DNA from: Syncephalastrum monosporum B8922
Lineage: Eukaryota > Mucoromycota > Mucoromycetes > Mucorales > Syncephalastraceae
Assembly (NCBI GenBank): GCA_000697355.1
Contig: JNEN01001249.1
Span: 124,001 to 188,000, forward strand
Length of the DNA stretch: 64,000 nucleotides
Direction of reading: 5' to 3'
A program made the translations under genes and the position numbers. Positions within the stretch are counted from its first letter, which is position 1; each line of letters begins with the position of its first letter. A model generated the notes under the pieces. The model did no database searches and was not told where the DNA came from. It saw only the letters and a list, made by a program, of their open reading frames with translations. Below, in pieces: positions 1-11,516 of the stretch.

Positions 1-3000
1 ATAGATAACTCTTCCTTTACCCAACCACCAAATGGATTCAATCATGCATGTACTAAAAAAGCTTGGTGCATATGTAACATGATGCAATTCAGGATCACTT
101 TTTCCGTACGACAGTGGCAGCTCACTGGCCCCTGTCCCTGAAATTATAGTCATCATTCTGCTTCCTGTCATTTTCTTATTTTTATGTTTGCCTTTTTGTT
201 ATTTTTATCTTCATTTGACAGACCGGAGTGTCGCGCAGAAATACATTAATCGGATGCCCTGTGGTTAAGGATGTTATGTGCTACGAGCTTCGGCAGCCAT
301 GGATATAAAAGCGCACACCCACTGCTCATGGCTGATCTATTTCTTTTTCAGGATCTTTACATAATATTCTGATTTTGTCCTGTAATTAGCTTCAATCCCG
401 CAAGCGACGCAGTGTCGAATATCGGCCATCCAAGCAAAGATTCCGTCATCCTTCTATCAAGCCGTACACTGCACTATCTCTGGTTCTTTCTGGGATCAAT
501 AGGCAGTCAGTATTTTTCTCGCTAGCAGTCTGTTTGCGACTGACACGAGCGAGGAGATTGTATAAGCTTTTCTCTTGATTTTGCCACTGCCATTTAACGA
601 GCTATAGAGAAGGCAGATAAGGTCCTTAATAACTGACACCACGTGCGCAAAACACATATGATATCAATGCTATTTTCATAAGGACTCGTTTTCTCGTCAG
701 TAAATGTGAGTCGTGTGATAACAAAGTAGGCAGATGGATCCTTTAAACGCGAAGGATACCTGCTGTTAATTTTCATAATGCTGCTTTTTTTTCATTTTAT
801 TTTTCTCTGTATTTTTTCTCCATTGGCAGACGCGGCCAGTGTAACTGCACGAGAGTCCATCGAAGTGAAGCTGTTTCATAAAGACTACTGTTGTCTCACA
901 CGTCTACTTTTCTTCTTCTTCTTTTCTTTACTCTGGTCAAGTCCCCTCCTGGCAAGTACATACGAAAGGATTATGGTTATAAGAGTAAACCAACCAGCGC
1001 AACATAGACCACATACGTACCCCCAAGCCCCTCTGCCACCGTTTGCCCACCCCAATGGAAGTAAGTTGTTGCGTCAAAGAGTACATGGTCTTGGATATCG
1101 CTGACCTTCTTCCATTGTATACTTAGCTTGCCGTCTTCTTTCCCGCCTCCCCTCCCACCTTCTCTTCTGTTTGCATCTCGGCCTCCTCTCCGCTTTCTCG
1201 TCTGCCTGTAGGTGAAACAGATTTATGTCTATTCAACGAATATGAGACATTAACATACGTTTCACTTCCGCTCCTTCCTCGCTTCTCCTTTGCTTTTCTT
1301 CCTCTCCACTTCCTCTCCCTCCCTTCTTCCCCGCTTTTAACCCCCTGGTCTACGCGGTCGGTAGCCGAAACCACTGTTCCAACCGCCCCTCCCCCATAAA
1401 CATGTGACCCTGCGGCCAAATGTCTGTCCCACGCCCATCGGTAAGTGCTTGAGGCTGATAAGATGAAAATGAGACTCAAGGATGTATTCTGCTGCACGGT
1501 ATTGAAACAGTGGCCAACGCACCCTGAGCATGTATATACGACCCCGGCTTCGGCCGCTTATGTATGTGAATGAGGTGGAAGTCACTACTGGAATTCACTA
1601 CTCAGAGCTAATTGCGGAACGACAGGCTAATAACATCAATAGACAGACCGAGATGGTTATAATAAATGACACTCTAGGCGTTATCGGTAAACAAGTCAGC
1701 TTTGTGTTAACAATTGATTTCATTTTTTCAGAGAAATGGTCTAGACAAACTGGCATAAATGTCAAGACAGTAATACATATAGCTGAAAAAGTACTGGAGC
1801 TTCAATTCAGAAATAAACTATACAGAAACCTGAAGGGCACCTTATTACGCTCTAACGGTCGAGTGTGCGTAGAGGAATTCCGTTGATTAATCCAATATGT
1901 AAAATGTGGCCGCAATGCACATGCATATACTACCATCGATACGGCATAAACTATATATCCAGTGACTTTAGTAGCAGCAGCAGAAAAAAAATACATGGCA
2001 ATCTTCTGTAGTATATGTCAATATATTACGCTATTTAGTATGCTACTATGCGCGAGTGGTCGTCCTAAATTTACGCGGAAGTCGGTGATATATTACTGTT
2101 GAAGTCATAGATCTTGAGACCTTCCAAATTAACGCTTTCTCTGGTCTTTGTCTGACATGCTCTTATTTGGGCCGAAGTCATCCCAGGTCCGTTGTTTATA
2201 AACAGCATATTCCTCATGTTCCGTTGATCGTCTACTTTTTATATAATCTTATTTATTAGTATGGCTTGTTGGATGGTTATCAGCTCCACCTTTACAGAGC
2301 TACCACAAGGCGGCTCGAACTTGAGCCAAAAGAATTCCGCTTTTACTGAAAGCCAGTTATAGCCAGCATTCTGACGTGCCCTACAGACCGAGTACCAGGT
2401 CTTGGCTTTGAGACGTCGTTCGGCCAATTTGACAGTTTGATATGAAAGAAAGGTAGCATAATCAACTCATTCTAGAAAAAGAAGTGATCACATGGGTATA
2501 AGTGCTCTGATAGATGCATCCAGAGCTGTCGAGATTACTACAATGAGTGACGTGAAATTAGTGTCTGTCGATCCGGATGCAAAGGCGCTGTTTCCAACAG
2601 TAGCCCAAAACAAACACTCGAGAATTTTCAGTCCCTTTGTTTTCTGTCAAACCCGCAGGACAAAGAAGTACGACATAGATAAATATACAGTTAGCTTCGC
2701 TGATATTCGAAAGTAAGTTAGTATCACTGATACTAATATTTACACACTCATCGAGGAACTGAACGCTTCGAGATGAACGAGTCACCTTTCTTTGGTCGTA
2801 CAATGAAAAATACACATTCTTCGAACTGTCAAAAGATAGCGCGAGAGGTAATCTATACTGGCTACTGCATTGGCTGAGCGATATGCCGCAAGTTCGTATC
2901 ATCCGCTGCTCGAGTAACCACATGGCTTACACAACTTTTTAGGAGCATCGGTTGCATATAGACATATCGGTGAAAGATACATCTAAAGAGGGGAATACTT

Positions 3001-3554
3001 GGTGGTGATTACAGTGATATTCGCTAGTTTTCGACCACAACATTGCTCGGAGATCATTTTGCTGCTCATAGACGTTGATGCACGCGACGCGATAACCTCT
3101 GGCTCTCATACAGATATTTGAGTTGTGTTGATACTAATCGCCAAACCTCGCGTCAAATACCCATTCAGAAAACCGCATCTGACATGAGGCAGGCAATGAT
3201 GTAAAATGAAAGGTTCGATGCCGCGACTCGATCGACATGAATGACACATTTAAGAGCTGGAACAAAAGGCACGCTTTTGATTCTGACTTCTGCAGTTAGA
3301 TTCAGACTAAGCTGCTCGAAGTTATGTTACTACAGTGTACAATGTAAGAGAGAAAGTGGAACTAACGTACTCGAAAAAATAAAAAAAAAACCATCAGCGT
3401 TCAAGCGATCAACATGTGTGTCGAAGGCTTCTTGGAGAAACCAAAACCGGATATGTGGTTACACCGTAACCCAAAATGGGAATCTCCGCCGAACACAAAA
3501 TAGACAAAAGGAATGATCTTTGAACTCAGGTTCGAATTCAAGATCAACTGGAAC
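1..3554. other. Gene-poor AT-rich stretch
   Basis: No recognisable protein family is visible on either strand. Open frames are short and overlap on both strands. The longest are a 118-residue frame at 1530-1886 (plus) and a 121-residue frame at 2558-2923 (minus). A plus-strand open stretch at about 2780-2940 reads as plausible protein but has no start and a stop just upstream. It could be an old decayed gene or mobile element. No terminal repeats or target duplications were found by eye. Confidence 0.5.
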
Positions 3555-3627
3555 TGGAGAAGCTGGGCATCGATCCCAGTGCCTCTCGCATGCTAAGCGA
3601 GCGCTCTACCACTTGAGCTACATCCCC
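3555..3627 (-). tRNA. tRNA-Ala (anticodon AGC)
   Basis: The minus strand folds as a 73-nt tRNA without an intron. It has the acceptor strand GGGGATG, a D-arm of GCTC...GCGC type with the usual GTGGTAGA loop, and a perfect five-pair anticodon stem CTCGC/GCGAG around the loop TTAGCAT, giving anticodon AGC. The T-stem CTGGG/CCCAG is also perfect. Two positions are unusual: the acceptor stem has a U-U opposition at pair 6-67, and the T-loop starts with A instead of the near-universal T54. The gene could be functional or a slightly decayed copy. The family call is secure from the anticodon arm and the Ala-type body. Confidence 0.85.
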
Positions 3628-6241
3628 TTCCTGTTTTAGGAAGTGTTTAAATTAATTGATACTACAAAAGCAAAATGAGCACGTGATATTACCTTTTGTG
3701 GTAATGCTGACGTCAGATTTGCCTTTTTGGTAAATGTCTCTCTCCACTTCAGAAAATCATGCCTCAACACTTGCTTTTATTTCTGCCTTTCTTCCTTCGC
3801 TATCATTTTCTACTTTGCTGTTTTCGATATTATATGGAAGTATGATAGTAGTACAGCCAGAAGGTTTTGGTGAGATACATTAGGCTCGAACAGACTTGAC
3901 GGAAATTCGTGGTGAATCTTATGTGATCGACTTGCTGTGATCGACCAACTGTGCATGATGTCTCTGAATTTTATTTTTTCTCTCTTATTTTGTTTGATCA
4001 CCTCTTACCGTTGCTCTTTTGCTGCAATAAACCCGATCTGCCAGATCTGATTCCATTACACGCTGCATCACGCATTTCAAAGGAGGGGAAGGACCGTTGT
4101 CCATCGAAAGTATACCCGAACTTGGAGGACTATCCTCCCCCCGTTATGTACCTAAAGCTTAACAAGGTTGCGTGTCAAAAATCGGCTTAGGGCATACTGC
4201 GAAGTGGAGTGAAGACGATGGCTGTTCGACTGACTTGCCACGACAACGTCGACAATGTCAACAATGTCGTAAGATGCACCTCTTGTGCTTGCATGACTTC
4301 GCGCGTATGCCCTCCTTATTCCTCTACTGGTATACTTCGCTTGTTCATGGTCAGATATCAAAATGCAAGCACGCGAAGGACAGGAATATCGCTTTACTCT
4401 ACCATTCATAAAGTAAAGCATTGTCCTCGAGACGCTGATCGAGTCGTAGTGCGAATGCCCATGGCGTTGCAACTTCATACGATGACATGTACTACTCGTG
4501 TAAAATTGGCAGCCAAGATTATGAAATGCACGGCTTATTATTAGAAGGGTGGTTGCGGCAGCATGGGCCGAGGCATGATAGATCTGGTGTAATAATTGGC
4601 GAAAGGTAGGGTAGAAGAGAAAGAGGAGAAGGTACAGAAGAAAAAGCCTTCTAAAACGTTGTATATAACAGTAGCGACGCTCATTATGTAAGCCTTGTAA
4701 GAAAGTGAGAAAAGGAGGAGAGACAGTGATGACTGTGGGAGAATAGGAAATCAGAAGTCAAGGCTTGCAAGACGGCGTCTAGGAATGTTCACAACGGCAG
4801 AACGGAGCTAGAGAATTTGCATCTTTCGATTGTGATTTGATACACTACAGCCAATGGAAATAAATGACAGAGAAGACTTAACTCCCTAAGGGTCTAAGAA
4901 TAAGGGAAAGAGGATTGGCTCAAAGTGAAGTATACTGCGCCAGAGCAGCTTATAACTAGAAATATCATCGAACTGATGAAGCTTTTTGGCCAGCTCCTTC
5001 CAGTATAGGTCTTATATCCCACAGGGACAGAAAGGCTTCGCTTATCAGTTAAGGGCATGATAATGGTTGCCTCTCCAGATTTATATGACAATGAGCTATA
5101 GAGCTGCGATTTTTCTCCTACTTCACTGCGACAACTTATGTATATCGAGCAATAGCAGATTGTATTCAAAACTGTGGCAAGGTGTCATGCAAAGCTCGTA
5201 AAAATAATGTCTATCATATCTTACGTAGTACATTCGATGATGCGGTAGAAATTTCCGGATGATGCATTGATCCGAAGAAGTAAATATTCACCTGTTGCTT
5301 GTGCTTTGAAGAAGTATAGTAATTATCCTGTCGAAATATGTTCTTAACTGCAAAGAAAGGTATCCAACTGCTTATCAAACTTGCTAGCTCAGATCTCTTT
5401 GACTAAGAAGCACAGGGGAAAGTTTCATGTATGGTATACACAATATCTCGTGCTGATGTAAGCAGTCAATGATGCTAGCAAAAAGAAAGTTAAATGAATG
5501 CTGCTGTTGCGACATACGGTGCGATACACAGAGGACATTAAGAGCTTCCACGTGAAGTACGCGAGCAAAGATATATATCTGTCAAGCATTCTGTAACAAT
5601 AAGGAAGACATATATCAAGTAGAGCATATATACCGCTTGTTTAGCTTCAGCAATGTGGGAATAGCCGATAAAAGTTTCACTAGGACAGCAAGAAGTTGAC
5701 ATATGACCTTCGCAATCAGTAATAGGGTACGGTGGGAAAAAGTGCCAGAGTGTGAGGACCCAATCATAATCAGTGCTGATAGTGATGAGTAAGAATACAC
5801 AGAAGCACAGAAACGGTCCTGCTATCGAAATCTGACGGACGCATGGGCAGCTTGATAAGAAAAAGCCGAAGAAGTTGATAATGATTAGATTAGAATTCCG
5901 CACTTCGCATAGTGCGTAGGCAAACGAAGATAGCGGGAGTCCCAGCTTTATCATTATCAATTGTCCAACCAGTGAGTCACCACCAGAATGCACAATCCGC
6001 ATGAAAGATATTCCACTTAGTGTAGAGCAAAAAGTGCGTCTTCTTGATCAGGGACAAGGGCTTTTCTGCGCGGCATCACCCGTTTTATCCATGAAGATAT
6101 GATAAGCAAGACACGGAGAAATGAATGTGTGTTCTGCCAAACCAACATTCATATAAAAGCAAGAGAATACGCCCTACCTCAAAGCTTTTTATTGATCCAT
6201 ACTCTTCTTTCTTTCTCGCTCTCTTATACTAGTTCTATCCT
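3628..6241. other. Intergenic, no supported gene
   Basis: AT-rich DNA between the tRNA and the first amine oxidase. At 4152-4544 both strands are open for about 110 codons. A hydrophobic 154-codon frame starting with ATG lies at 5538-6002 (minus). None matches a family I recognise, and none shows convincing splice signals. The right end carries the promoter of the downstream gene. Confidence 0.5.
6152..6158 (+). promoter_or_regulatory. TATA box of first amine oxidase
   Basis: A TATAAAA sequence lies about 90 bases before the start codon. It is followed by a C/T-rich leader rich in TTCTTTC, the pattern seen before many genes in this window. Confidence 0.6.
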
Positions 6242-8474
6242 ATGACTCTTCCGACTACTATCCATCCACTCGATCCTCTCTCGCCCGAGGAAATCCGTCA
6301 TGTTTCAATGATCATTCGCAAGCAACGTGCCGCGGACGAGACAACCTATATCTTCAATTCTATTGCGCTGCGTGAACCGCCTAAAGAGCAGATACTTGCT
6401 CACTTTGGCTGGACGGATGGGCCCAAACCTGTTCAGATAGACCGTCAGGCCTTTGCGGTTTTGATCGACCGGCCATCGGGGCTGGTGCATGAAATCATCG
6501 TATCCATCACCACGGCATCCATAGTCAGCTGGGAAACAAAAGAAGGCGTCCAGCCCACGCTACATGTACAGGAGATGCTCGAGGCCGAGCAGGTGATGCT
6601 CAAGGACGAACGTGTGATTGAAGAGTGCCGCAAGCTGGGCATCGAAGACATGTCGATGGTGTTTGCCGATACGTGGGGCGTCGGCTGGCACAAAACCAAG
6701 GGCAAACGTCTCATGCAGGCCCTCATGTACATGCGCACCTCGCCCGATGATAACCAATATGCCCATCCTCTCGATTTCACCCCTCTTTATGGTAAAGTTG
6801 ATAATAACTCATTTGGCATTCACTCACCTATTTCACAAATGAAAAAAAAAAAAAAAACCGTAGACGTGAACGAGCAAAAGGTGATTGACGTTTTGGTTGC
6901 TAAGCGACGCAACAGCAAGTTTGAGCGTCCTGTCATTCCGCGTGCCGACCACCAGTTTCTGCCTGAACACCTCGGCGAGGAGAATCTGCGCAAGGATATC
7001 AAGCCCATCGAGATCACGCAGCCCCAGGGCGTCAGCTTCCAGATCCGTGGCCATGAGATTGATTGGCAAAAGTGGAACTTGCACGTCGGCTTCAACTACC
7101 GTGAAGGTCTGGTGATCAACAACGTCAGCTACAAGGACATGGACGGCACGGTCCGGCCTATGTTCTATCGCGTGTCGCTTGCCGAGATGGTGGTACCGTA
7201 TGCTAATCCTTACGAGCCTTACAACCACAAGATGGCTTTTGACGTCGGCGAGTACGGTCTCGGTAACCTGACCAACTCGCTCGAGCTCGGCTGCGATTGT
7301 GTTGGCAGCATCTTTTACATGGACGGCGTCTGCAGCGATCTCAAGGGCGACGCTTGGGTGATCCCGAACGCGATTTGTATTCACGAGGAGGACACCGGTC
7401 TCCTGTTCAAGCATACTGACTTTCGAAACAACAAGGCCCACTCGGCTCGTTCGCGTCGTTTGGTCATTTCCCACATTGTTACAGGTGAGCAGAGGAAAAT
7501 ACGAAGCGCCACGGTTACTTAGGATATTATCTTTATTAGCCGCCAATTACGACTACGGCCTGTACTACTACTTTTACCAGGACGGGACCTTCCAGTACGA
7601 AGTCAAGGCCACCGGAGAGCTCAATACGCATGTTCTGGCAGAGGATGAGGTATACATTGATATAATCGAAGGAGTATATATACTAACATGCATGTTTCTT
7701 TAGGACCCTGCGCCGTATGGTACGATTGTGGCACCGCAAGTCGATGCGCAACACCACCAGCACCTGTTTAGCATGCGTATTGACCCTATGGTGGATGGTC
7801 CCACGAACTCGGTAGCCCAGGTCGACGTCGTTGCTTCGGATTTGCCCGTCGGTCACCCCGACAACGCTGTCGGTAACGCGTTTTCGCCCGTCACAACCAT
7901 CTATGCTGACACAGACGAGGCTCGGGCACGCGCCAACGGCGAGACGAGCCGCTACTGGAAAATCATCAACGAGACCCGGATCCACCCTTACACAAAAGAG
8001 CCGGTCGGATTCAAGCTCATGTGCCCCAACACGCCACCCATGCTGCCCAAGCCCGGATCGATCGCGTATGAACGCGCTGTGTTTGCGTCGAACACGGTAT
8101 GGGTCACGCCCTACGACGCTGAGCAGCTCTTCCCCGGTGGCTTCTACTGCTACCAGAGCGATCCCGCCGATCGCCTCGGGTTGCCCGAGTGGACCCGGGA
8201 AAAGAAGGACGTCAAGAACAAGGATATTGTCCTGTGGCTCACATTCGGCTTGACGCATATACCGCGAGTCGAGGATTTCCCCATCATGCCTGTCGAGACC
8301 TGCGGCTTCATGCTCAAGCCTTGCAACTTCTTCTTGGCCAATCCTGGTATTGATATCCCGGCCTCGGACAGACATTCTTCGAAGAGCGCCTACGCCCCCG
8401 CAGTGGCGAATGGTGAGTATGGTATAACGAACGGCACGACGAACGGGTCCTCGTGCTGCAGCAAGGGCCATTAA
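6242..8474 (+). CDS. Copper amine oxidase, upstream copy
   Basis: Primary-amine oxidase that oxidises amines to aldehydes with release of ammonia and hydrogen peroxide, using copper and the self-made cofactor topaquinone. Exons are 6242-6791, 6864-7484, 7540-7649 and 7704-8474, giving 683 residues, close to the usual 650-700. The cofactor motif T-x-x-N-Y-D-Y is present, with the modified tyrosine at about residue 394. The copper ligands are H-Q-H near 445-447 and the later T-H-I-P histidine. The catalytic-base Asp sits in the A-F-D-V-G-E-Y-G motif. Intron 3 begins near a TACTAAC box at 7681. Intron 1 (72 nt, A-rich) is a multiple of three with no stop, so unspliced RNA would stay in frame. 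There is no signal peptide and no peroxisomal C-terminal tripeptide; the protein ends C-C-S-K-G-H. It is paired in tandem with the next gene. Confidence 0.95.
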
Positions 8475-9123
8475 GACTTACACTACCACAAATACACCAA
8501 TGCTGTTCAGAGCTAGACTCTCGTATGCTTTTGCCTTGCGATTTTCAGATATTCTGTAAACGCCCTTCTAGTTATATAAGTGCAAATTATGTCCAAAGAA
8601 TTACCAAAACTGTTTTTCAAAAACATACAACACTACCCGTCTTATTGCTTACATGCGAAGTGGATATCCGATATACCTTCCGTCCCATAATATAAGTTTG
8701 ATATAAATTTACAGCTACTATAAAATCGTGTGAATTCTGGCCGGATGCGGCCGGCGCGTCTCCTGTATCCAGCACCGCTTCATAATAGAGCTGCATTCGC
8801 GTTGGCGCTTGTGTTGCGCATGATATAGTCTGGACGGATAAACAAGAAGCAGGGTGTACATCACAAACAAAGCAAACAAATGTCACTCACGACTCATGAC
8901 TACAGACTCTCGCTATGATACCAATACCTGATGCCAGCACTTCGGATCTACCTGTTCGCGTACCCTATCACAAGGTAGCATGTTGATAAGCTCGGGGTCA
9001 GCCGACTGCCGTTCATGCTACATTGAAATACAGCCCAAATTCGTGTTGCTTGTGCTACTCGCTTCTTCCTTTTACCTCTACTCTTTCCCAAGTTTTTTTC
9101 CCCTTTGATTTACACCGCAGGCT
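8475..9123. other. Spacer between the two amine oxidases
   Basis: About 650 bases holding the 3' region of the first amine oxidase and the promoter of the second. A C/T-rich leader precedes the second ATG. No clear TATA box and no further gene were seen. Confidence 0.5.
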
Positions 9124-11331
9124 ATGACTATTGCTGCCCCTAACCACCCTTTGGACCCATTGACGCCCTCGGAGATCCGTCGCGTCGCGGAGATCGTGCG
9201 TGCGACGCGCGATCCTAACGACAGGACCCCGCGGGACTATGTCTTTAGCTCTATCTGTCTGAAGGAGCCTCACAAAGACAAGGCGCTGGCCTACCTTCAA
9301 AGCGCGTCAGACAAATCTGCAGAGCTCATGCCGGAGCGTGAGGCGCTCGTCATTTTGATCGATCGGCCCTCAGGATTGGTCCACGAGATCCTCGTGTCTG
9401 TTACAGACGAGAAAGTCAAGAACAGTCAGGCACTCAAGGACGTCCAGCCCACGCAGCACGTGTTGGAGATGATCGAGGCAGAGAAGGTTATCAAGACAGA
9501 CCCCAAGGTCATTGAAGAGTGCCGCCAGCTGGGCATTACTGACATGGAGAGCGTGTATGCTGACACATGGGCGGTCGGGTATCATGCACAGCTGAAGAGC
9601 TCCAAACGCCTCATGCAAGCACTCATGTACATACGCACATCGCCTGATGACAACCAGTACGCACATCCCCTGGATTTTGTCCCCATCTATGGTAAGCAAA
9701 AACAAACAAAAAGAGAACGGGTATGCTGATCCATGGACACACTGTGGCGTGTAGATGTCAACGCGCAAGAGGTGGTCGAGATCCTTCGGCAAGAGACATC
9801 CGAGGCAAGCAAGTACGAGCGTCCCACCGTACCGCTTGAGAATCACCACTTTCTACCGGAACATATTGGCGAGGAGAAACTGCGCAAAGACATCAAGCCC
9901 ATCGAGGTCACGCAGCCCAAGGGTGTCAGCTTTACGGTGCGTGGTCGCGAGATCGAGTGGCAGAATTGGTCGATGCATATCGGTTTCAATTACCGTGAAG
10001 GCGTGATCATCAACAACGTGAGCTACAAGGACAAGGACGACGTGCGATCGCTCTTTTACCGCGTGTCACTCTCAGAGATGGTTGTGCCGTACGCACATCC
10101 GAAGGAGCCTTTCAATCACAAGATGGCTTTCGATGTGGGTGAGTATGGTCTCGGTAATCTGACCAACTCGCTCGAGCTCGGCTGTGATTGTCTTGGAAGT
10201 ATCTATTACATGGATGGGGTGTGCAACAACCTCGACGGTGAGCCCTGGGTTATTCCAAATGCCATCTGCATTCACGAGGAAGATAACGGCCTCTTGTTCA
10301 AGCACACGGACTTTCGCACCAACAAGGCTCATTCTGCACGCTCACGTCGTTTGGTCATCTCGCAAATTGTCACAGGTGCGGTATGATGCATGATCGTCTG
10401 GCCACCTGTACTGATTCTATTTACGTCTAATTTCTTATAGCTGCCAATTACGATTATGGCCTCTATTTCTACTTTTATCAGGATGGCACATTTCAGTATG
10501 AGGTCAAGGCCACGGGTGAACTCAACACGCAGGTGTTTGCCGAGGATGAGGTAAGGCTTTCCAGAAAAGGCGAATGATGCTGTTTCATGCAAGCTGACCC
10601 CATTGTCGGGTGCATACTAGAATCCAGCCCCTTATGGGACAGCGGTGGCACCTCAGGTGGTCGGACAGCACCACCAGCATCTGTTCATGATGCGCATTGA
10701 TCCCATGGTAGATGGTCGCCTCAATTCAGTGGCACAGGTCGACGTGCTTCCGTCCGAGTACCCGGTCGGCCACGAGGAAAATCCGATCGGCAACGCATTC
10801 TCGCCCATCACAACCGTCTACAACAACACGACCGAGGCGCAGGCTCACGGCAACCTCGAGAGCAGCCGTACCTGGAAGATCATCAACGAACACAAGATCC
10901 ACCCTTATACCAAGGAACCGGTCGGCTACAAGCTTGTCAGCCCCAACACGCCACCGATGCTGCCCAAACCCGGCTCGCTCGTCTATGAGCGGGCCAAGTT
11001 TGCGACCAAGACGATCTGGGTCACGCCTTACGATCCCGATCAACTCTACCCGGCCGGCTTTTATTGCTCGCAGAGCGCGGGCGATGACAGTATGGGGTTA
11101 CCGGCATGGACCAAGGAGACGCAGTCAGTGCGCGACCGTGACGTCGTGGTCTGGCTCACGTTTGGACTGACGCATATCCCGCGCGTGGAGGACTTCCCGG
11201 TCATGCCCGTCGAGACGTGCGGCTGGGTCCTCAAGGCATGCAATTTCTTCATGGGCAATCCAGGTATTGATATCCCGGCCGCCCAGAAGGGTGCCTCCCA
11301 GCGCGTGAATGGCACATGCTGTGCAAAATAA
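9124..11331 (+). CDS. Copper amine oxidase, downstream copy
   Basis: A second primary-amine oxidase with the same reaction and fold as its upstream neighbour. Exons are 9124-9691, 9755-10375, 10441-10550 and 10621-11331, giving 669 residues. All three introns interrupt the same codons as in the upstream copy, and exons 2 and 3 have identical lengths (621 and 110 nt), so the pair arose by gene duplication. The cofactor tyrosine in N-Y-D-Y is at about residue 400. The H-Q-H copper pair, the T-H-I-P histidine and the F-D-V-G-E-Y-G base motif are intact, so both copies look active. The N-terminal part and the tail differ most. It ends C-C-A-K, again with two adjacent cysteines and no peroxisomal signal. 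Its 3' end faces the 3' end of the GW-repeat gene, only about 185 bases away. Confidence 0.95.
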
Positions 11332-11516
11332 GACTGTATTTAATTAACGTCAGAAGTACAAACGAGTTGGGAGGGGGTCATTGGAATTATGGAGAATAAA
11401 GAGACGCATAACTAATCAGAGACGAAGGTTGGGGAGTGGTGCAATGTGTGGATGTATGTACAGAATTACATGGAAGGGTTTTGAAAAGGATAGGCGTTGG
11501 AAAGAGAGGGCGCGCG

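Noticed and set aside
5538..6002. 154-codon hydrophobic minus frame as a membrane protein
   Set aside because: AT-rich DNA read on this strand favours hydrophobic codons by chance; there is no family match and it lies in the upstream region of the amine oxidase gene.
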